NCBI GenBank assembly: GCA_002811675.1 | Contig: PDIM01000019.1 | Span: 30,136-74,732 of the forward strand | Source of the DNA: Ichthyosporea sp. XGB-2017a | Taxonomy: Eukaryota > Opisthokonta > Ichthyosporea | Length of the DNA stretch: 44,597 bases | Direction of reading: 5' to 3' | Part shown: one piece after another, positions 28,879 to 38,295 of the stretch | Layout: each line of letters opens with the position of its first letter | How positions within the stretch are numbered: the first letter of the stretch is position 1 | Position numbers and translations under genes: made by a program | The notes under the pieces: model-generated | The model's database searches: none | Seen by the model: the letters and a program-made list of their open reading frames with translations, nothing else | What the model was told of the DNA's origin: nothing

Positions 28879-29634
28879 TTATGGTATTTCCACGAGGAGG
28901 ATCTCAACACAGCGACAGTTAGGCAAAGTCAACTATCAATCCCGTCACCAGAAGAAGAATCCAATGTACCCCCTCCCTCCCCCTGCTGCGAAACTAACAA
29001 AACAAACAAACAAGATTTATAGACTAGGGTTAGGGGATGGGGTACCCTATACTAGCAGTCCTTTAGCTCTATGATGATGTATCTGCTAGGGTTATACCTA
29101 GTTAAGGTATATTACGTCAGTCATGCAGGCTCCTTGTTTCTCCCTTATAAGTCTGTCTCTCGAGTTAACTGTAGCTTGTGAAAGGGGACTTGGGGGATTT
29201 AGCTTTAGCTTGACTGCCCCTGTGACTGTAACTACTGTACTCGCAGAGAGTTGATTTAGTCTATACTATATCCATACCAACTCCAGGGGATAGGAAGGCA
29301 TATCTCTCCCCTCCCAAACTATCGATTTTGTGCTGTCGTCGTCTCGTAGGAGCTTGGCGTGTTGCCTACGTATGTCACATTACTAGTACATGGTTTTGAA
29401 ATATAGACTTGGTGTTATTTGATTACTAAGCTTTGGGTAGGTTTGGACTTAAGAACAAATAGAAGGGGTTGCCTGCATGTGTACTGCCAATAGTTAAAGG
29501 CTGGGTACACTTTCAAAGGTTTAGAATCTACTACAGTTAAAGTCAAGTGAAGACAGTCCTCTTGTGTCTGTGCACTTGTATCGCCTTAGTTAATTATATT
29601 CTGAAAAGTTTGGTTAAAAAAGTTTTTGTTGATA
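28879..29634. promoter_or_regulatory. Divergent promoter region, PPWD1 / SUV4-20
   Basis: 756 bases without a gene. It carries TAGGGTTAGGGG at 29025-29036 and CTAGGGTTAT at about 29086-29095, telobox-like motifs. The remainder shows no repeats or RNA gene that I can recognise. Confidence 0.5.
29025..29036. promoter_or_regulatory. Telobox-like TAGGGTTAGGGG
   Basis: The reverse complement of the CCCTAACCC motif. It lies about 150 bases upstream of the PPWD1 ATG in a divergent promoter. Confidence 0.45.
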
Positions 29635-31194
29635 ATGACGGAATATTCGTTTACGCAACTGTCTATTTGTGATGACATTTGCACAAATATTCTTTTGGAT
29701 CCTTTGCTTGGATTCACTACTCACAAAATGAACAAGAATTTTAGACCTAAGAGGGTTAATGCAGGGATCATAAAAGGTTTAATTAACCCCATTACCGAAA
29801 TGCAAGATCCCTCTTCTCAACAGAGCCACATAGTCCTTACTAAGGCCATCTCCCAAGTCATGAACATGACATGTACAGTTAACTTTCTTAAGATCTTTTC
29901 GGATACAGATTGTAATCTTCTGGAATCGCATATCAAACACTATCTTAAAACTTATTGCCCCGTTGCTGGGTTTACAATTGAACAGTCCCTTCGGTATTCG
30001 TCAGAGCAGCCCGAGGGCAAAGTAACAGCGACGAAAGATTGGAAAAAAGGGGAGAAAATTGAGCTGCTGTACGGTTGTCTTGCCGAATTGTCAGCAGAAG
30101 ATGAACAGGAGCATTTGCGTCCAGGGGAGAATGATTTCTCTGTTATGTATTCGACGCGGAAGGGCTGTGCTCAGCTATGGCTGGGGCCAGCAGCTTATGT
30201 CAACCATGATTGTCATCCAAACTGCACTTTTGTCAGTTCCGGAAGAAATACGGCCTGTGTTCTCGTTCTGAGGGACGTATTAGCAGGAGAAGAAATTACT
30301 ACATTCTACGGCAAAGATTTCTTTGGTGAAGGAAACTGCAAGTGTGAATGTGAAACGTGTGAATTTTATGGCGGTGGGCGCTTTAGCAAAGGGGAAGGAT
30401 CTGAAGATGGTCGTGGGGCACAGTCAGAAGAGGGTGCCGACAGTGGGAGTGTTGCAGAAGCCGCGGATGAGTCGGATACTAGTTCGGCAGCTACCGAGAG
30501 CTACCCAAAGTACAGTCTCAGAAGAAGAAGAAATCGAACTGCCATAGGCGTGGTAGTAAAGAATCACAGGTCAAAAGCTAAACCGAAGGTGGGTTCGGGT
30601 AGTAGTCCTATGAGACAAAATGGGAAAGGAGGGTTTCGCGGAGTGGCTAAAACAAATTCGAGTCCGCTAAAAGAACGGCAATTTCTAGCGAATAAGTCAG
30701 CGAGGATACTTAAATCTTCGAAGAAAGAAGCTACTTCTAAGCAAGCATCATTCAAAAAATCACAGAATGCTCATGGTGCTCAATCCCGAACGAAGTCAAC
30801 CTTAAAGGCACCAAAGAACGTTTCTTCTGTACGGCAGGTTTCATGCCCCCCCCCTTTGAAACGGAAAGGAAAGGCGCTGCCGAAGCTAAAAGCAAAACCG
30901 GAAACAGATTTGCAAACTTTCCCGAGGAGCTATGCAGCAGACCAACTAGCTTTTCGAGAATTTCCATTCATAAGAGCAATTGTTCCAATTTCCATGATGC
31001 AGCCGCAGTCGTCATCAGCATCATCTTCTTACCGCAAATCGAAAAGCAACGAAAGGCAATCCATGCCAAATATTTCTCCCTGGTCATTTCGAAGAACCGA
31101 GGAAGAAGATTCTGCAAATTGGAACTCAGAGCGTGATTGGAATTTCGTAGATTGCTCGTCCTCACTCTCCTCTTCCCAAGTTCCAAACATCTAG
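29635..31194 (+). CDS. KMT5B: SUV4-20 type histone H4-K20 methyltransferase, 519 aa
   Basis: A SET-domain enzyme that adds the second and third methyl groups to histone H4 Lys20. The first in-frame ATG is at 29635 (MTEYSFTQLSICDD). The N-terminal SUV4-20-specific helical domain is present (LDPLLGFTTHKMN and the GFTIEQSLRYSSEQPEGKV stretch). The SET core reads ATKDWKKGEKIELLYGCLAE, ENDFSVMYSTRKGCAQLWLG, PAAYVNHDCHPNC and AGEEITTFYGKDFFGEGNCK, nearly residue for residue the animal pattern. It is followed by the zinc-binding CKCECETC post-SET region. The C-terminal half, from about residue 255, is Ser/Lys/Arg-rich and disordered, as in many homologues. No introns are seen. AATAAA lies at 31274-31279. 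It is divergent from PPWD1 and tail to tail with Rogdi. Confidence 0.95.
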   Translation: MTEYSFTQLSICDDICTNILLDPLLGFTTHKMNKNFRPKRVNAGIIKGLINPITEMQDPSSQQSHIVLTKAISQVMNMTCTVNFLKIFSDTDCNLLESHIKHYLKTYCPVAGFTIEQSLRYSSEQPEGKVTATKDWKKGEKIELLYGCLAELSAEDEQEHLRPGENDFSVMYSTRKGCAQLWLGPAAYVNHDCHPNCTFVSSGRNTACVLVLRDVLAGEEITTFYGKDFFGEGNCKCECETCEFYGGGRFSKGEGSEDGRGAQSEEGADSGSVAEAADESDTSSAATESYPKYSLRRRRNRTAIGVVVKNHRSKAKPKVGSGSSPMRQNGKGGFRGVAKTNSSPLKERQFLANKSARILKSSKKEATSKQASFKKSQNAHGAQSRTKSTLKAPKNVSSVRQVSCPPPLKRKGKALPKLKAKPETDLQTFPRSYAADQLAFREFPFIRAIVPISMMQPQSSSASSSYRKSKSNERQSMPNISPWSFRRTEEEDSANWNSERDWNFVDCSSSLSSSQVPNI

Positions 31195-31356
31195 CATTGC
31201 AATGTAATGAATCTTTCCCTTTACTCACAACTGCGATCGCTGACACTATAACACCACACACTGTAAAACTTTCAATAAATGCTTTCCAAGAAGCTTTGCT
31301 TTTTTTGCATTCGTATGTCGCGCTCAATATCATTAGTGTATTTACAATTCTTCAAT

Positions 31357-32445
31357 TTATTTCCCTGAAAACGTAGAAAAGGCGACAACATTATCCTTCA
31401 GTCTTTGACAAACTGCTTGCGCATTGGAGCATATGGAAAGGGTTTTTTGGTACGCCACGATGCAGCTTTCGAGTCTTACATATTCCCCAATTTCATATAG
31501 AGTCCCATCTAAAAACAAAATTAATGAGTGCATAGACCGAAGAAAAGTCAGGAAAAATAGTTCGCTGTTGGACAAGAAAATGATTCTGCAATACTTACCA
31601 TCATCCACAACTTTTCCCACATATGCATTCACTGAAGATGCCAGCGCATCCTTTTGCGAATCAGCACCTCCCATGCCACTGGTCTTTCCCACAGAACCCC
31701 GAATAGTCTGTACCCCATATACACCAGTCACCAGACACCCATTGACTACGTAAAAGTCCACAATAAGATCATCGGGTGGTCTTGGTTGAAATACCGCAGG
31801 TCTATCCATTTCTTTGGTGAACGTATCAATATCACTAGGAAATATTAGATACTCTCGAGCCTTTTTCAGGTGCAACATTACCCCATCCAATACCCTCCAA
31901 ACCTGGTCTCGGTTAGCACAAAGATATGGCTGAATTGCATCAAAGTCAACATGACGCAAAATCTCCCTTTTCTGCAAGTATGCTTTTGTTACTTCGGAAT
32001 ATGCTAATTGCAAGTAATTGTGCGCATTTAGAACTTGTGCAAGATTCCATGGATTGGAGCCTGAAATACGACATGAAAACGGTTGGCCTCGATTCCATTT
32101 GTAAAACTTAACTTCAATGGAAGCTTTTACTATACGGAATCCATCTACCATCACTACTCCTTGCACAGAGTTATTAGCTGTGGTCAGGGGATGAGTTGTT
32201 GTGGTCCCTGAGGTTTCAGCACTCAGTCCATCCGCTTCCCCTCCAGCCCCACTCAAGAGAGAACACGCTTCTGCAAGCATGTCTGACAGATTTGCCAACA
32301 CAGAAAGCGTCTCTCCATCCTCACCACAAAGAAACCAATATAATTCACGGCTTAACGTGGCGTCTTCTTCATTCCGCTCTTCTTCTGTACTTAAAATCTT
32401 TCCAGGCCCGGCACATGCGGAGGAGACAGGATTGCTTTGCTGCAT
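31357..32445 (-). CDS. ROGDI: Rogdi/Rav2-like protein, 332 aa, two exons
   Basis: The eukaryotic Rogdi family (yeast Rav2) works with DMXL/Rav1 in the RAVE-type complex that assembles the vacuolar proton ATPase. Exon 1 is 32445-31599 and exon 2 is 31508-31357. Family features seen are the N-terminal ELYWFLCGEDGETLSVLANL helix, LNAHNYLQLAYSEVTKAYLQ, VLDGVMLHLKKAREYLIFPS, the FQPRPPDDLIVDFYVVNGCL strand block and the C-terminal SICSNAQAVCQRLKDNVVAF helix, in the same order as in animal Rogdi. A Gly/Ser/Thr-rich insert lies at about 65-90. The 90-nt intron has no in-frame stop, so an unspliced reading gives a 362-residue protein with a hydrophobic insert. An AATAAA overlaps the stop codon. Confidence 0.88.
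   Translation of the reverse strand: MQQSNPVSSACAGPGKILSTEEERNEEDATLSRELYWFLCGEDGETLSVLANLSDMLAEACSLLSGAGGEADGLSAETSGTTTTHPLTTANNSVQGVVMVDGFRIVKASIEVKFYKWNRGQPFSCRISGSNPWNLAQVLNAHNYLQLAYSEVTKAYLQKREILRHVDFDAIQPYLCANRDQVWRVLDGVMLHLKKAREYLIFPSDIDTFTKEMDRPAVFQPRPPDDLIVDFYVVNGCLVTGVYGVQTIRGSVGKTSGMGGADSQKDALASSVNAYVGKVVDDGKYCRIIFLSNSELFFLTFLRSMHSLILFLDGTLYEIGEYVRLESCIVAYQKTLSICSNAQAVCQRLKDNVVAFSTFSGK
31509..31598 (-). other. Stop-free 90-nt intron in Rogdi gene
   Basis: Minus-strand donor GATG|GTAAGTATT and acceptor TTTTGTTTTTAG|ATGG, phase 1. The length is a multiple of three with no in-frame stop. Splicing makes GKVVDDDGTLYEIGEY; retention adds 30 residues, mostly hydrophobic, that do not resemble the family. 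Confidence 0.8.
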
Positions 32446-32946
32446 TGAACGAATTCGCCCTTACAATTACCACAGCAAGAGAACTAGTTCAATGTTGATC
32501 AACAGCTGAATTGGTTAGCTTTAAGTTTTATCAACCACACTGCATTAAAGGATTGACGTTCACAAACACAACTAGCTGACTAAATAAAATCACAAGAGAA
32601 AACAGAAAACAAAAAATACAAACTAAAGCCACCACACAAAGAAAATAATTCTGCGCGACCCTAACCCCACACATCACGTGGACCCTAAACTCCAATCATA
32701 ATCATAGTGATCCATGTGACATAGCTATAGCTGCAGCTGCTTTTATTTCACTCACCTTGTATATAATTAGCTGCAAGGGGCTGGAGCCCTTTATTTAATA
32801 CAGCTGAGTACACCATACAGATCTGGATCTCCAAGGGATTATACTAGGGATTGCCCTTTGCTGTGTTGTTAAAAGTTGCCCTGGAAGTGTGTTTTGCATT
32901 GGTGATTGGGTGCATCGAAAAGTGGCTGTATAGATTTTGACTAAAA
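32446..32946. promoter_or_regulatory. Divergent promoter region, Rogdi / EFG1
   Basis: 501 bases without a gene. It contains ACCCTAACCCC at 32658-32668 (telobox-like), a CACGTG at 32675-32680 and a second ACCCTAAA at about 32682-32689. Confidence 0.55.
32658..32689. promoter_or_regulatory. Telobox-like motifs with CACGTG
   Basis: ACCCTAACCCC (32658-32668), CACGTG (32675-32680) and ACCCTAAA (from about 32682) sit within 32 bases, about 260 bases upstream of the EFG1 ATG. Confidence 0.5.
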
Positions 32947-33648
32947 ATGTCGGAAGAAAATTCGTATCACAAACAACAGCAATTTAAACCTCGGGGAGGT
33001 GGGGCCGGAAATGGTCCAAGGAGAGGCCCTTTCAAAGGAAAGAAGAATGGAAGAAGCCAGTTGAGTGGGAAGGGAAAATCCACAAAGCAAAAGATTCGTG
33101 ATATAGAGAGGCTTCTTAGAAAACCGGATTTGCTTGCCACCGTTCGCCAGGAGAAAGAGCGCATACTGGAATTACTGAAGGGGAAGATTGAGCACAAGGT
33201 AGTTGCTGAGAAGGAAAAGAAATATGCCAGTAAATATCGCATGGTTAGATTTTTTGAAAGACGCAAGTTACTTCGCAAGATTCTGGCTTTGGAGAAAAAG
33301 ACAGCAAAGGAAGGGGAAAAGGTTGAGTATGTAAAGGAATTGGAGGTGGTTCAGGGTGATATGAACTATGTAAAATACTTTCCTAAAGACCGTAAGTATG
33401 TTTCTCTTTTCCCAAAGGAAACCTCCTCAACCACTACAGAGCAAATCAGAAGTACGAAAGAGTACAAGAGCATTCAACTAGCTGTGAAAGAAGGTACTCT
33501 CTCGAAAGCTTCTTTGGTTGATACTTCTGGGAAGCCTGCGAAAGGTGGAAAGCGTGGAGGATCGGGGAGTGAGGAAGATGGAGAGTTTGATGAGAACGAT
33601 GTGGAGAACGATCCTTTCTTTATGGAAGATGACGAAGGCGACCAGTAA
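32947..33648 (+). CDS. EFG1: rRNA-processing protein EFG1-like, 233 aa
   Basis: EFG1 is a nucleolar protein needed for 18S rRNA maturation in yeast. Here the N-terminus is Gly/Arg/Lys-rich. The family core covers about residues 45-160: KIRDIERLLRKPDLLATVRQ, a helical middle, KYRMVRFFERRKLLRKI, then VQGDMNYVKYFPKDRKYVSL and FPKE. The C-terminal tail is Gly/Lys-rich and then strongly acidic (EEDGEFDENDVENDPFFMED). The length is typical for the family. The ATG at 32947 has an A-rich context (AAAAATG). AATAAA at 33844-33849 is the likely end signal. Confidence 0.88.
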   Translation: MSEENSYHKQQQFKPRGGGAGNGPRRGPFKGKKNGRSQLSGKGKSTKQKIRDIERLLRKPDLLATVRQEKERILELLKGKIEHKVVAEKEKKYASKYRMVRFFERRKLLRKILALEKKTAKEGEKVEYVKELEVVQGDMNYVKYFPKDRKYVSLFPKETSSTTTEQIRSTKEYKSIQLAVKEGTLSKASLVDTSGKPAKGGKRGGSGSEEDGEFDENDVENDPFFMEDDEGDQ

Positions 33649-33941
33649 AAGTAGTTGTAACGTCTACGCACACACCGGCTCTTAACGACAATTTTATCTT
33701 TATTTCTGTCGCATTGTATATATTTAATTGAAAGAGAATTAGTGCAATGGAAAAGACGCATTTTACATCCCACATCTTCTTGCTTCCGTTTTCATCATTC
33801 TGCATTGCTCATATGGCAACAGGCCTTAGTGCTTCTCTATACCAATAAAAGGGTTAAGATGACACCATCTCACGCCAGCATAGTGTATATTCGTAATACG
33901 AATACCCAGCCCTCTGCACACAGTTCACCGCCGCAAACAGT

Positions 33942-35096
33942 TTACTGGCTCTTTTGAAGTTTCTGCATCTTCTTGTGAGCAATTCTGCGAATACTTGAAT
34001 GCATGTTCCAGAGAATAAAAGAAACGAAAGCGGCTGGAAGCAATTCAAACACAGCCAAACAAAAGTCATGCGCCCAATATCCCGTTGTCCTGTCTTCGTA
34101 CCCAATAGTTCCCACTGCACTTCTTGCAAAGGCTCGCGGTGTTGGAGTATTCCACGTAGGTTTTCGCACCTTTGACAGTTTAGAGGTCACGTATAAAGGC
34201 ATCACAGATTGAACAATGATAGGTTTTTTCAAGCCAGGGTACTTGCTCATCTCTTCACTAAGTGCTCTTGACAGGAAATCGGTATATGCCTTTGACGCAG
34301 AATATTGTCCAAGAAGAGCATTGGGCTGGTAGCCAGACGCAGAGCCAATGTTGATCACAGCACCACCATAGCTGGATGTATTTGTCTTCGACTTTGCATT
34401 TTTCACCATCAAAGGAAGAACAATACGTGTCATCATGGTAGCAGCCACAATATTGATGTCGATAAGTTGGTTTACGCGCTCATCGCTAATATCCATAAAA
34501 TATTCCGGAAATTGGTAACTCACCCCCACGTTATTAACAAGAACAGCAATATTGGGCAACTTCTCCAGCTTCAATTTCATGTCCCCATAAAAATCGCGAT
34601 CTTGAACGCTAAAATCGCATACTAATTCCATTGTATCGATTTTGGGGAATTTCGCTCTCACTTCACTACTGACAGTCTTGAGCTTTTCCTCACTGCGCCC
34701 AATAAGAACTACATTGAGTCCCAATCGAGCAAACTCCTCCACATATCCTCGGCCAATTCCATCGGTGGCTCCTGTAACCACAGCCCACGAACCTATGCGT
34801 TTCAGGGAGATACGGGGTCTAACGAAAAACGCATACATTGAATAAAGTACTCTAAAAAATGGCCTGAGCAAGAATTTCCAAGCAATAGTAAATAAAACTA
34901 TCAAGCAACAAAGATCTTTTACTGAAATGACTGTGCTTTGCACTCCTAATATAGCTGGGATCGTCAAATTTGTACCAGACGCCATACCATTCAGTTTCAA
35001 AAGCCCTTCTTGAGCACATTTGCTATGCTTGATAGCAGTTTCGTGTGCTGTCTCCAGCAGGTTTGAAGCATGGTTAACAATGGCGTCAACATCCAT
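33942..35096 (-). CDS. HSD17B12: Very-long-chain 3-oxoacyl-CoA reductase (KAR/HSD17B12-like), 384 aa
   Basis: A short-chain dehydrogenase of the endoplasmic reticulum that reduces 3-ketoacyl-CoA with NADPH, the second step of fatty-acid elongation. An N-terminal hydrophobic segment (about 62-92) anchors it. The cofactor motif TGATDGIG is at 108-115, NNVG is near 188-191, a catalytic Ser lies in GSASG (251-255), and YSASK is at 265-269. The tail VQSVMPLYVTSKLSKVRKPT with the following family-specific TP.AFARSAV segment places it in the KAR group rather than general SDRs. A second hydrophobic stretch lies near the C-terminus, and the end is Lys-rich (KKMQKLQKSQ), though not a strict KKXX retrieval signal. 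ATG at 35096. No introns. Confidence 0.93.
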   Translation of the reverse strand: MDVDAIVNHASNLLETAHETAIKHSKCAQEGLLKLNGMASGTNLTIPAILGVQSTVISVKDLCCLIVLFTIAWKFLLRPFFRVLYSMYAFFVRPRISLKRIGSWAVVTGATDGIGRGYVEEFARLGLNVVLIGRSEEKLKTVSSEVRAKFPKIDTMELVCDFSVQDRDFYGDMKLKLEKLPNIAVLVNNVGVSYQFPEYFMDISDERVNQLIDINIVAATMMTRIVLPLMVKNAKSKTNTSSYGGAVINIGSASGYQPNALLGQYSASKAYTDFLSRALSEEMSKYPGLKKPIIVQSVMPLYVTSKLSKVRKPTWNTPTPRAFARSAVGTIGYEDRTTGYWAHDFCLAVFELLPAAFVSFILWNMHSSIRRIAHKKMQKLQKSQ

Positions 35097-35531
35097 GGTG
35101 AATATTTAAATCGGGCAATAACAGCGGGGAGGGGCTGGGTCTATGTAATCCTTCAATGAATCTGTCAGCTATGCAGTACTATAACATGGAGGGAAAAAGA
35201 ACCAAAACAAGTTCAGTGCATAGCTACAGTACATATATTACCACACACGAAACCCACGTACTGGCCAGCCCCTTGTAGTTTTGGGGAAATGGCCAGCTGC
35301 ACATGTACATGCCCCTGCCCTAACCCTAGCCCGCCCCACTGCCAGCTACAAAATTAAATTATGGTGGACTGAGCAGCTTCGACAGCGTGTGTGAGAGAGA
35401 TTAAGAGACTAATAGTTGTTAGCTACATTGTCCTGGGGAAATGAATGAGCTGTGAATGAATGGGTGGTGTGCAGCAGGCAGATCATGATCCATGACATAC
35501 TGCTTTACAAATTGCTTCTCAGAATTCAAAT
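35097..35531. promoter_or_regulatory. Divergent promoter region, KAR / USP22
   Basis: 435 bases without a gene, with CCCTAACCCTAG at 35318-35329 and a palindromic ACATGTACATG just before it. Confidence 0.55.
35318..35329. promoter_or_regulatory. Telobox-like CCCTAACCCTAG
   Basis: The same motif class as at 20236, 29025 and 32658. It lies about 200 bases from each of the two flanking start codons. Confidence 0.45.
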
Positions 35532-37547
35532 ATGAATAGACCAACATTGGCATTCGATGCCTCTCATAGAGCATGCGAACATGTTTCAGCGTTTAAGGCT
35601 AAACCAAACGTGATCGAAATATTTCGCACGGTGCAGAGATATATTTCTGCCTTTGATATTCCGGATCCTAAAACCCAAAAGAGATATGTTCCCATGTGCA
35701 GCTCATGTGGTTCTGTTCTTTCGCGATTGCATCTATGTATGGACTGTGTATATTTTGGTTGCAGAGACTGCGTACAAAAGGGCCGTTCTCGAGGAACCAG
35801 TACGGACGTATTATCGGAAGAAGACGTTTCAATACATAAAGCAAAAAGGGTAAAAGAAACAGCAGGTGCAAAGAAGAACGAGGAGACTTTGGAGCACATA
35901 AATAATGACAAGGGGTGCTGCATGGAAGCGCATTTCGAAAAAACAGGACATTGCCTGTCTGTGGATATCGTACACAACTATGTGTACTGCTTTGTTTGTC
36001 GCGATTACCAATATGACGCTGATTTAGAAAGAGTTATTTATGAGCAGAGTAACTACGCGTCAGCGGTGAAGCACCAGCTGAGTACTCCGGCCGAGCAGCT
36101 GGTTACTTATGAGGAGTGGAAACCGGATCTTGAAGAGCTTGATATTATGTACACAAATGCAAAGCGTCAAAAAGTTTGGGAGGAGTCTGGATTTGGACTG
36201 CGAGGCTTGAATAATTTAGGGAACACATGCTTTATGAATTGCATTCTTCAGGCACTGCTTAACAATCCATTAATGAGAAACTTTTTTTTGTCAGACATGC
36301 ACACTGAGCAAACATGCCCGCGAAAGAATCAGTTTAAGGAAGATAATAGTAACAATGGGGAGTCAAATGGATGGAATGGCAGTGTGTCAAAGGGAAGGAG
36401 TGTTCCAAATGGGAGTGAAACAATGCAGGGAGATGAATTAGGGCTATCGAATGGATCGAATGTAATTGCAAGCAGGCTCTTGAACGGCACACCACAGAGC
36501 AAAGATGCCAATGGGGAAACTCCGGGAACAGTAGGGGGGAATTCACCTTGTGCGAGTACAAACGGTAATGGATCGCAAAGCGGAGCTCCTGTTATTTGCC
36601 TGGCTTGCGAAATGCACTATTTGTTTCAAGAGGTATTTAGTGGCCATCATAAGTCTTATTCTCCTGCACAATTTCTGCATTCTGTATGGACCCACGCCCA
36701 TCATTTGTCTGGTTATGAGCAGCAAGATGCACATGAATTTTTCATTGCGTGCTTAGATGGAATGCATCTTCACATTATGGGAACAAAAACCAACTGTCAG
36801 TGTATAATTCATCGAATTTTCACTGGACATTTACGTTCAGATCTAAAATGCCTCGGGTGTGGAAATATATCCACAACAGTTGATCCTTTCTGGGACATAT
36901 CTTTGGATTTAAAGCCTACTAAATCGGAGACTGTGGCACATCCAAAGGCAGGTGCAGCTTCTGAGAAAGTGTCTGGTGAAATATACTCTCCTCACGCTTT
37001 ATCAGATTGTCTTCGTCGCTTTACTCAACCAGAGACCTTAGGTGAAGATGGAAAACTCTTTTGCAAAATATGCAAGCGCGATCAGGAGGTAACTAAACAA
37101 CTGTCTTTTGAAGCCCTCCCGATTGTCATATGCTTTCACCTCAAGCGTTTTGAGCATTCTGCTGTATCTTCTGTCAAAATAGATACACCCATTAAATTTC
37201 CGAGTAAACTGGACATGAGCCCATATCTTTCAAGTTCCATATGTCAGAAGTCCCAGAAAAATGGCAAAGAGGCCAATCCTCTACCTGTAACACCCGAAGA
37301 ACTAGAGATGTTAACCGCTACGGATCCGTTCTCCCCGTTTCGATATGTTCTGTATGCCGTGGTGAACCACCATGGAAAGATGGATGCAGGCCATTATACT
37401 GCATTTGTTATGCGCCACAACCACTGGTTTCATTTTGATGATGATCATGTGACAAAGACCAATGTTAGTGAAGTGCTGAAGAGTGAAGGGTATTTACTCT
37501 TCTATATTAAGGAACAGATTGACTATAAGCAAACTGTTTGGGGATAA
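35532..37547 (+). CDS. USP22: SAGA-type ubiquitin hydrolase (USP22/Ubp8), 671 aa
   Basis: The deubiquitinase of the SAGA coactivator, removing ubiquitin from histone H2B. The N-terminal ZnF-UBP domain spans about 40-175 (CSSCGSVLSRLHLCMDC, CRDC, HFEKTGHCLSVDI, YCFVCRDYQYD). It has an insert of about 25 Lys/Glu-rich residues. The peptidase domain starts at GLRGLNNLGNTCFMNC with catalytic Cys233 and ends with MDAGHYTAF (His621) and WFHFDDDHV (acidic partner). A CxxC pair (CLGCGN, CKICKR) forms the internal zinc site. An Asn/Gly/Ser-rich insert of about 85 residues lies at about 260-350, between the Cys box and the next conserved block. ATG at 35532; AATAAA at 37565-37570. Confidence 0.93.
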   Translation: MNRPTLAFDASHRACEHVSAFKAKPNVIEIFRTVQRYISAFDIPDPKTQKRYVPMCSSCGSVLSRLHLCMDCVYFGCRDCVQKGRSRGTSTDVLSEEDVSIHKAKRVKETAGAKKNEETLEHINNDKGCCMEAHFEKTGHCLSVDIVHNYVYCFVCRDYQYDADLERVIYEQSNYASAVKHQLSTPAEQLVTYEEWKPDLEELDIMYTNAKRQKVWEESGFGLRGLNNLGNTCFMNCILQALLNNPLMRNFFLSDMHTEQTCPRKNQFKEDNSNNGESNGWNGSVSKGRSVPNGSETMQGDELGLSNGSNVIASRLLNGTPQSKDANGETPGTVGGNSPCASTNGNGSQSGAPVICLACEMHYLFQEVFSGHHKSYSPAQFLHSVWTHAHHLSGYEQQDAHEFFIACLDGMHLHIMGTKTNCQCIIHRIFTGHLRSDLKCLGCGNISTTVDPFWDISLDLKPTKSETVAHPKAGAASEKVSGEIYSPHALSDCLRRFTQPETLGEDGKLFCKICKRDQEVTKQLSFEALPIVICFHLKRFEHSAVSSVKIDTPIKFPSKLDMSPYLSSSICQKSQKNGKEANPLPVTPEELEMLTATDPFSPFRYVLYAVVNHHGKMDAGHYTAFVMRHNHWFHFDDDHVTKTNVSEVLKSEGYLLFYIKEQIDYKQTVWG

Positions 37548-38295
37548 CTGTTTGGCATGGTGGTAATAAATAAAATCAAGCTGCTTGTGTATATAGTATT
37601 TGAAGTGGTATGTTTAGAAGGGCAATGAAAGGAGTGGAGCAGGGAGCGGAAATAAACATATTTGGGAGCGCCAACCGTTCCTGTCGACTGTGTAAAGCCG
37701 AGCTCTTGTGTGCCAAAGACAGTTGCCTTTTTAGATAGTACATATGTTAGATACTATGTACTGTACATGTAGCATGTAACAGCTGCCATATAAATCGGAA
37801 AAATACAAACAGCGCTAATTATATGATATATATAGGGATAAGTGAGAATAGGGACTGCCTCTTTTGGCCATACCGAGGTATGAATTATAATAATACTAAT
37901 CGGCGGCCAATCGCAGCTACTATGTACTGAAGTGTAATACAATTACTTGTAATTAGCAGCTGCTGCGTGTATCTGATATATAGCTCTATCTTGAAGGAAA
38001 GATTCAAGACTTGCTGTTAATCTACATTATTGCATATATTATAAATCCCAGTGTCTTTCCTAGAGTCTATTCCTCGTCCATTGGCGGCTAAAAGGGCAAC
38101 CTTTATAGTTCGGTTTTTGCTGTTGTTTGAATTTTCTTCATTAAAGGGGAGCACAGATTTTATTCATCCTTGCAAAACCCTTTTTAATGGGTTTGGGAGC
38201 TGCCTAAACTTTTAATATCTGAATTTTCTGATTCTTCAATTCAGCAGCTCAATTCAATATCGTATCTCTCCGATATCTGTGATACTCGAAGGCTC
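37548..38295 (+). other. Gap between USP22 and CNG channel
   Basis: 748 bases holding the USP22 3' UTR and the channel promoter. AT-rich palindromes such as TGTACATGTA (about 37765) are seen. No RNA gene or coding region is evident. Confidence 0.4.
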
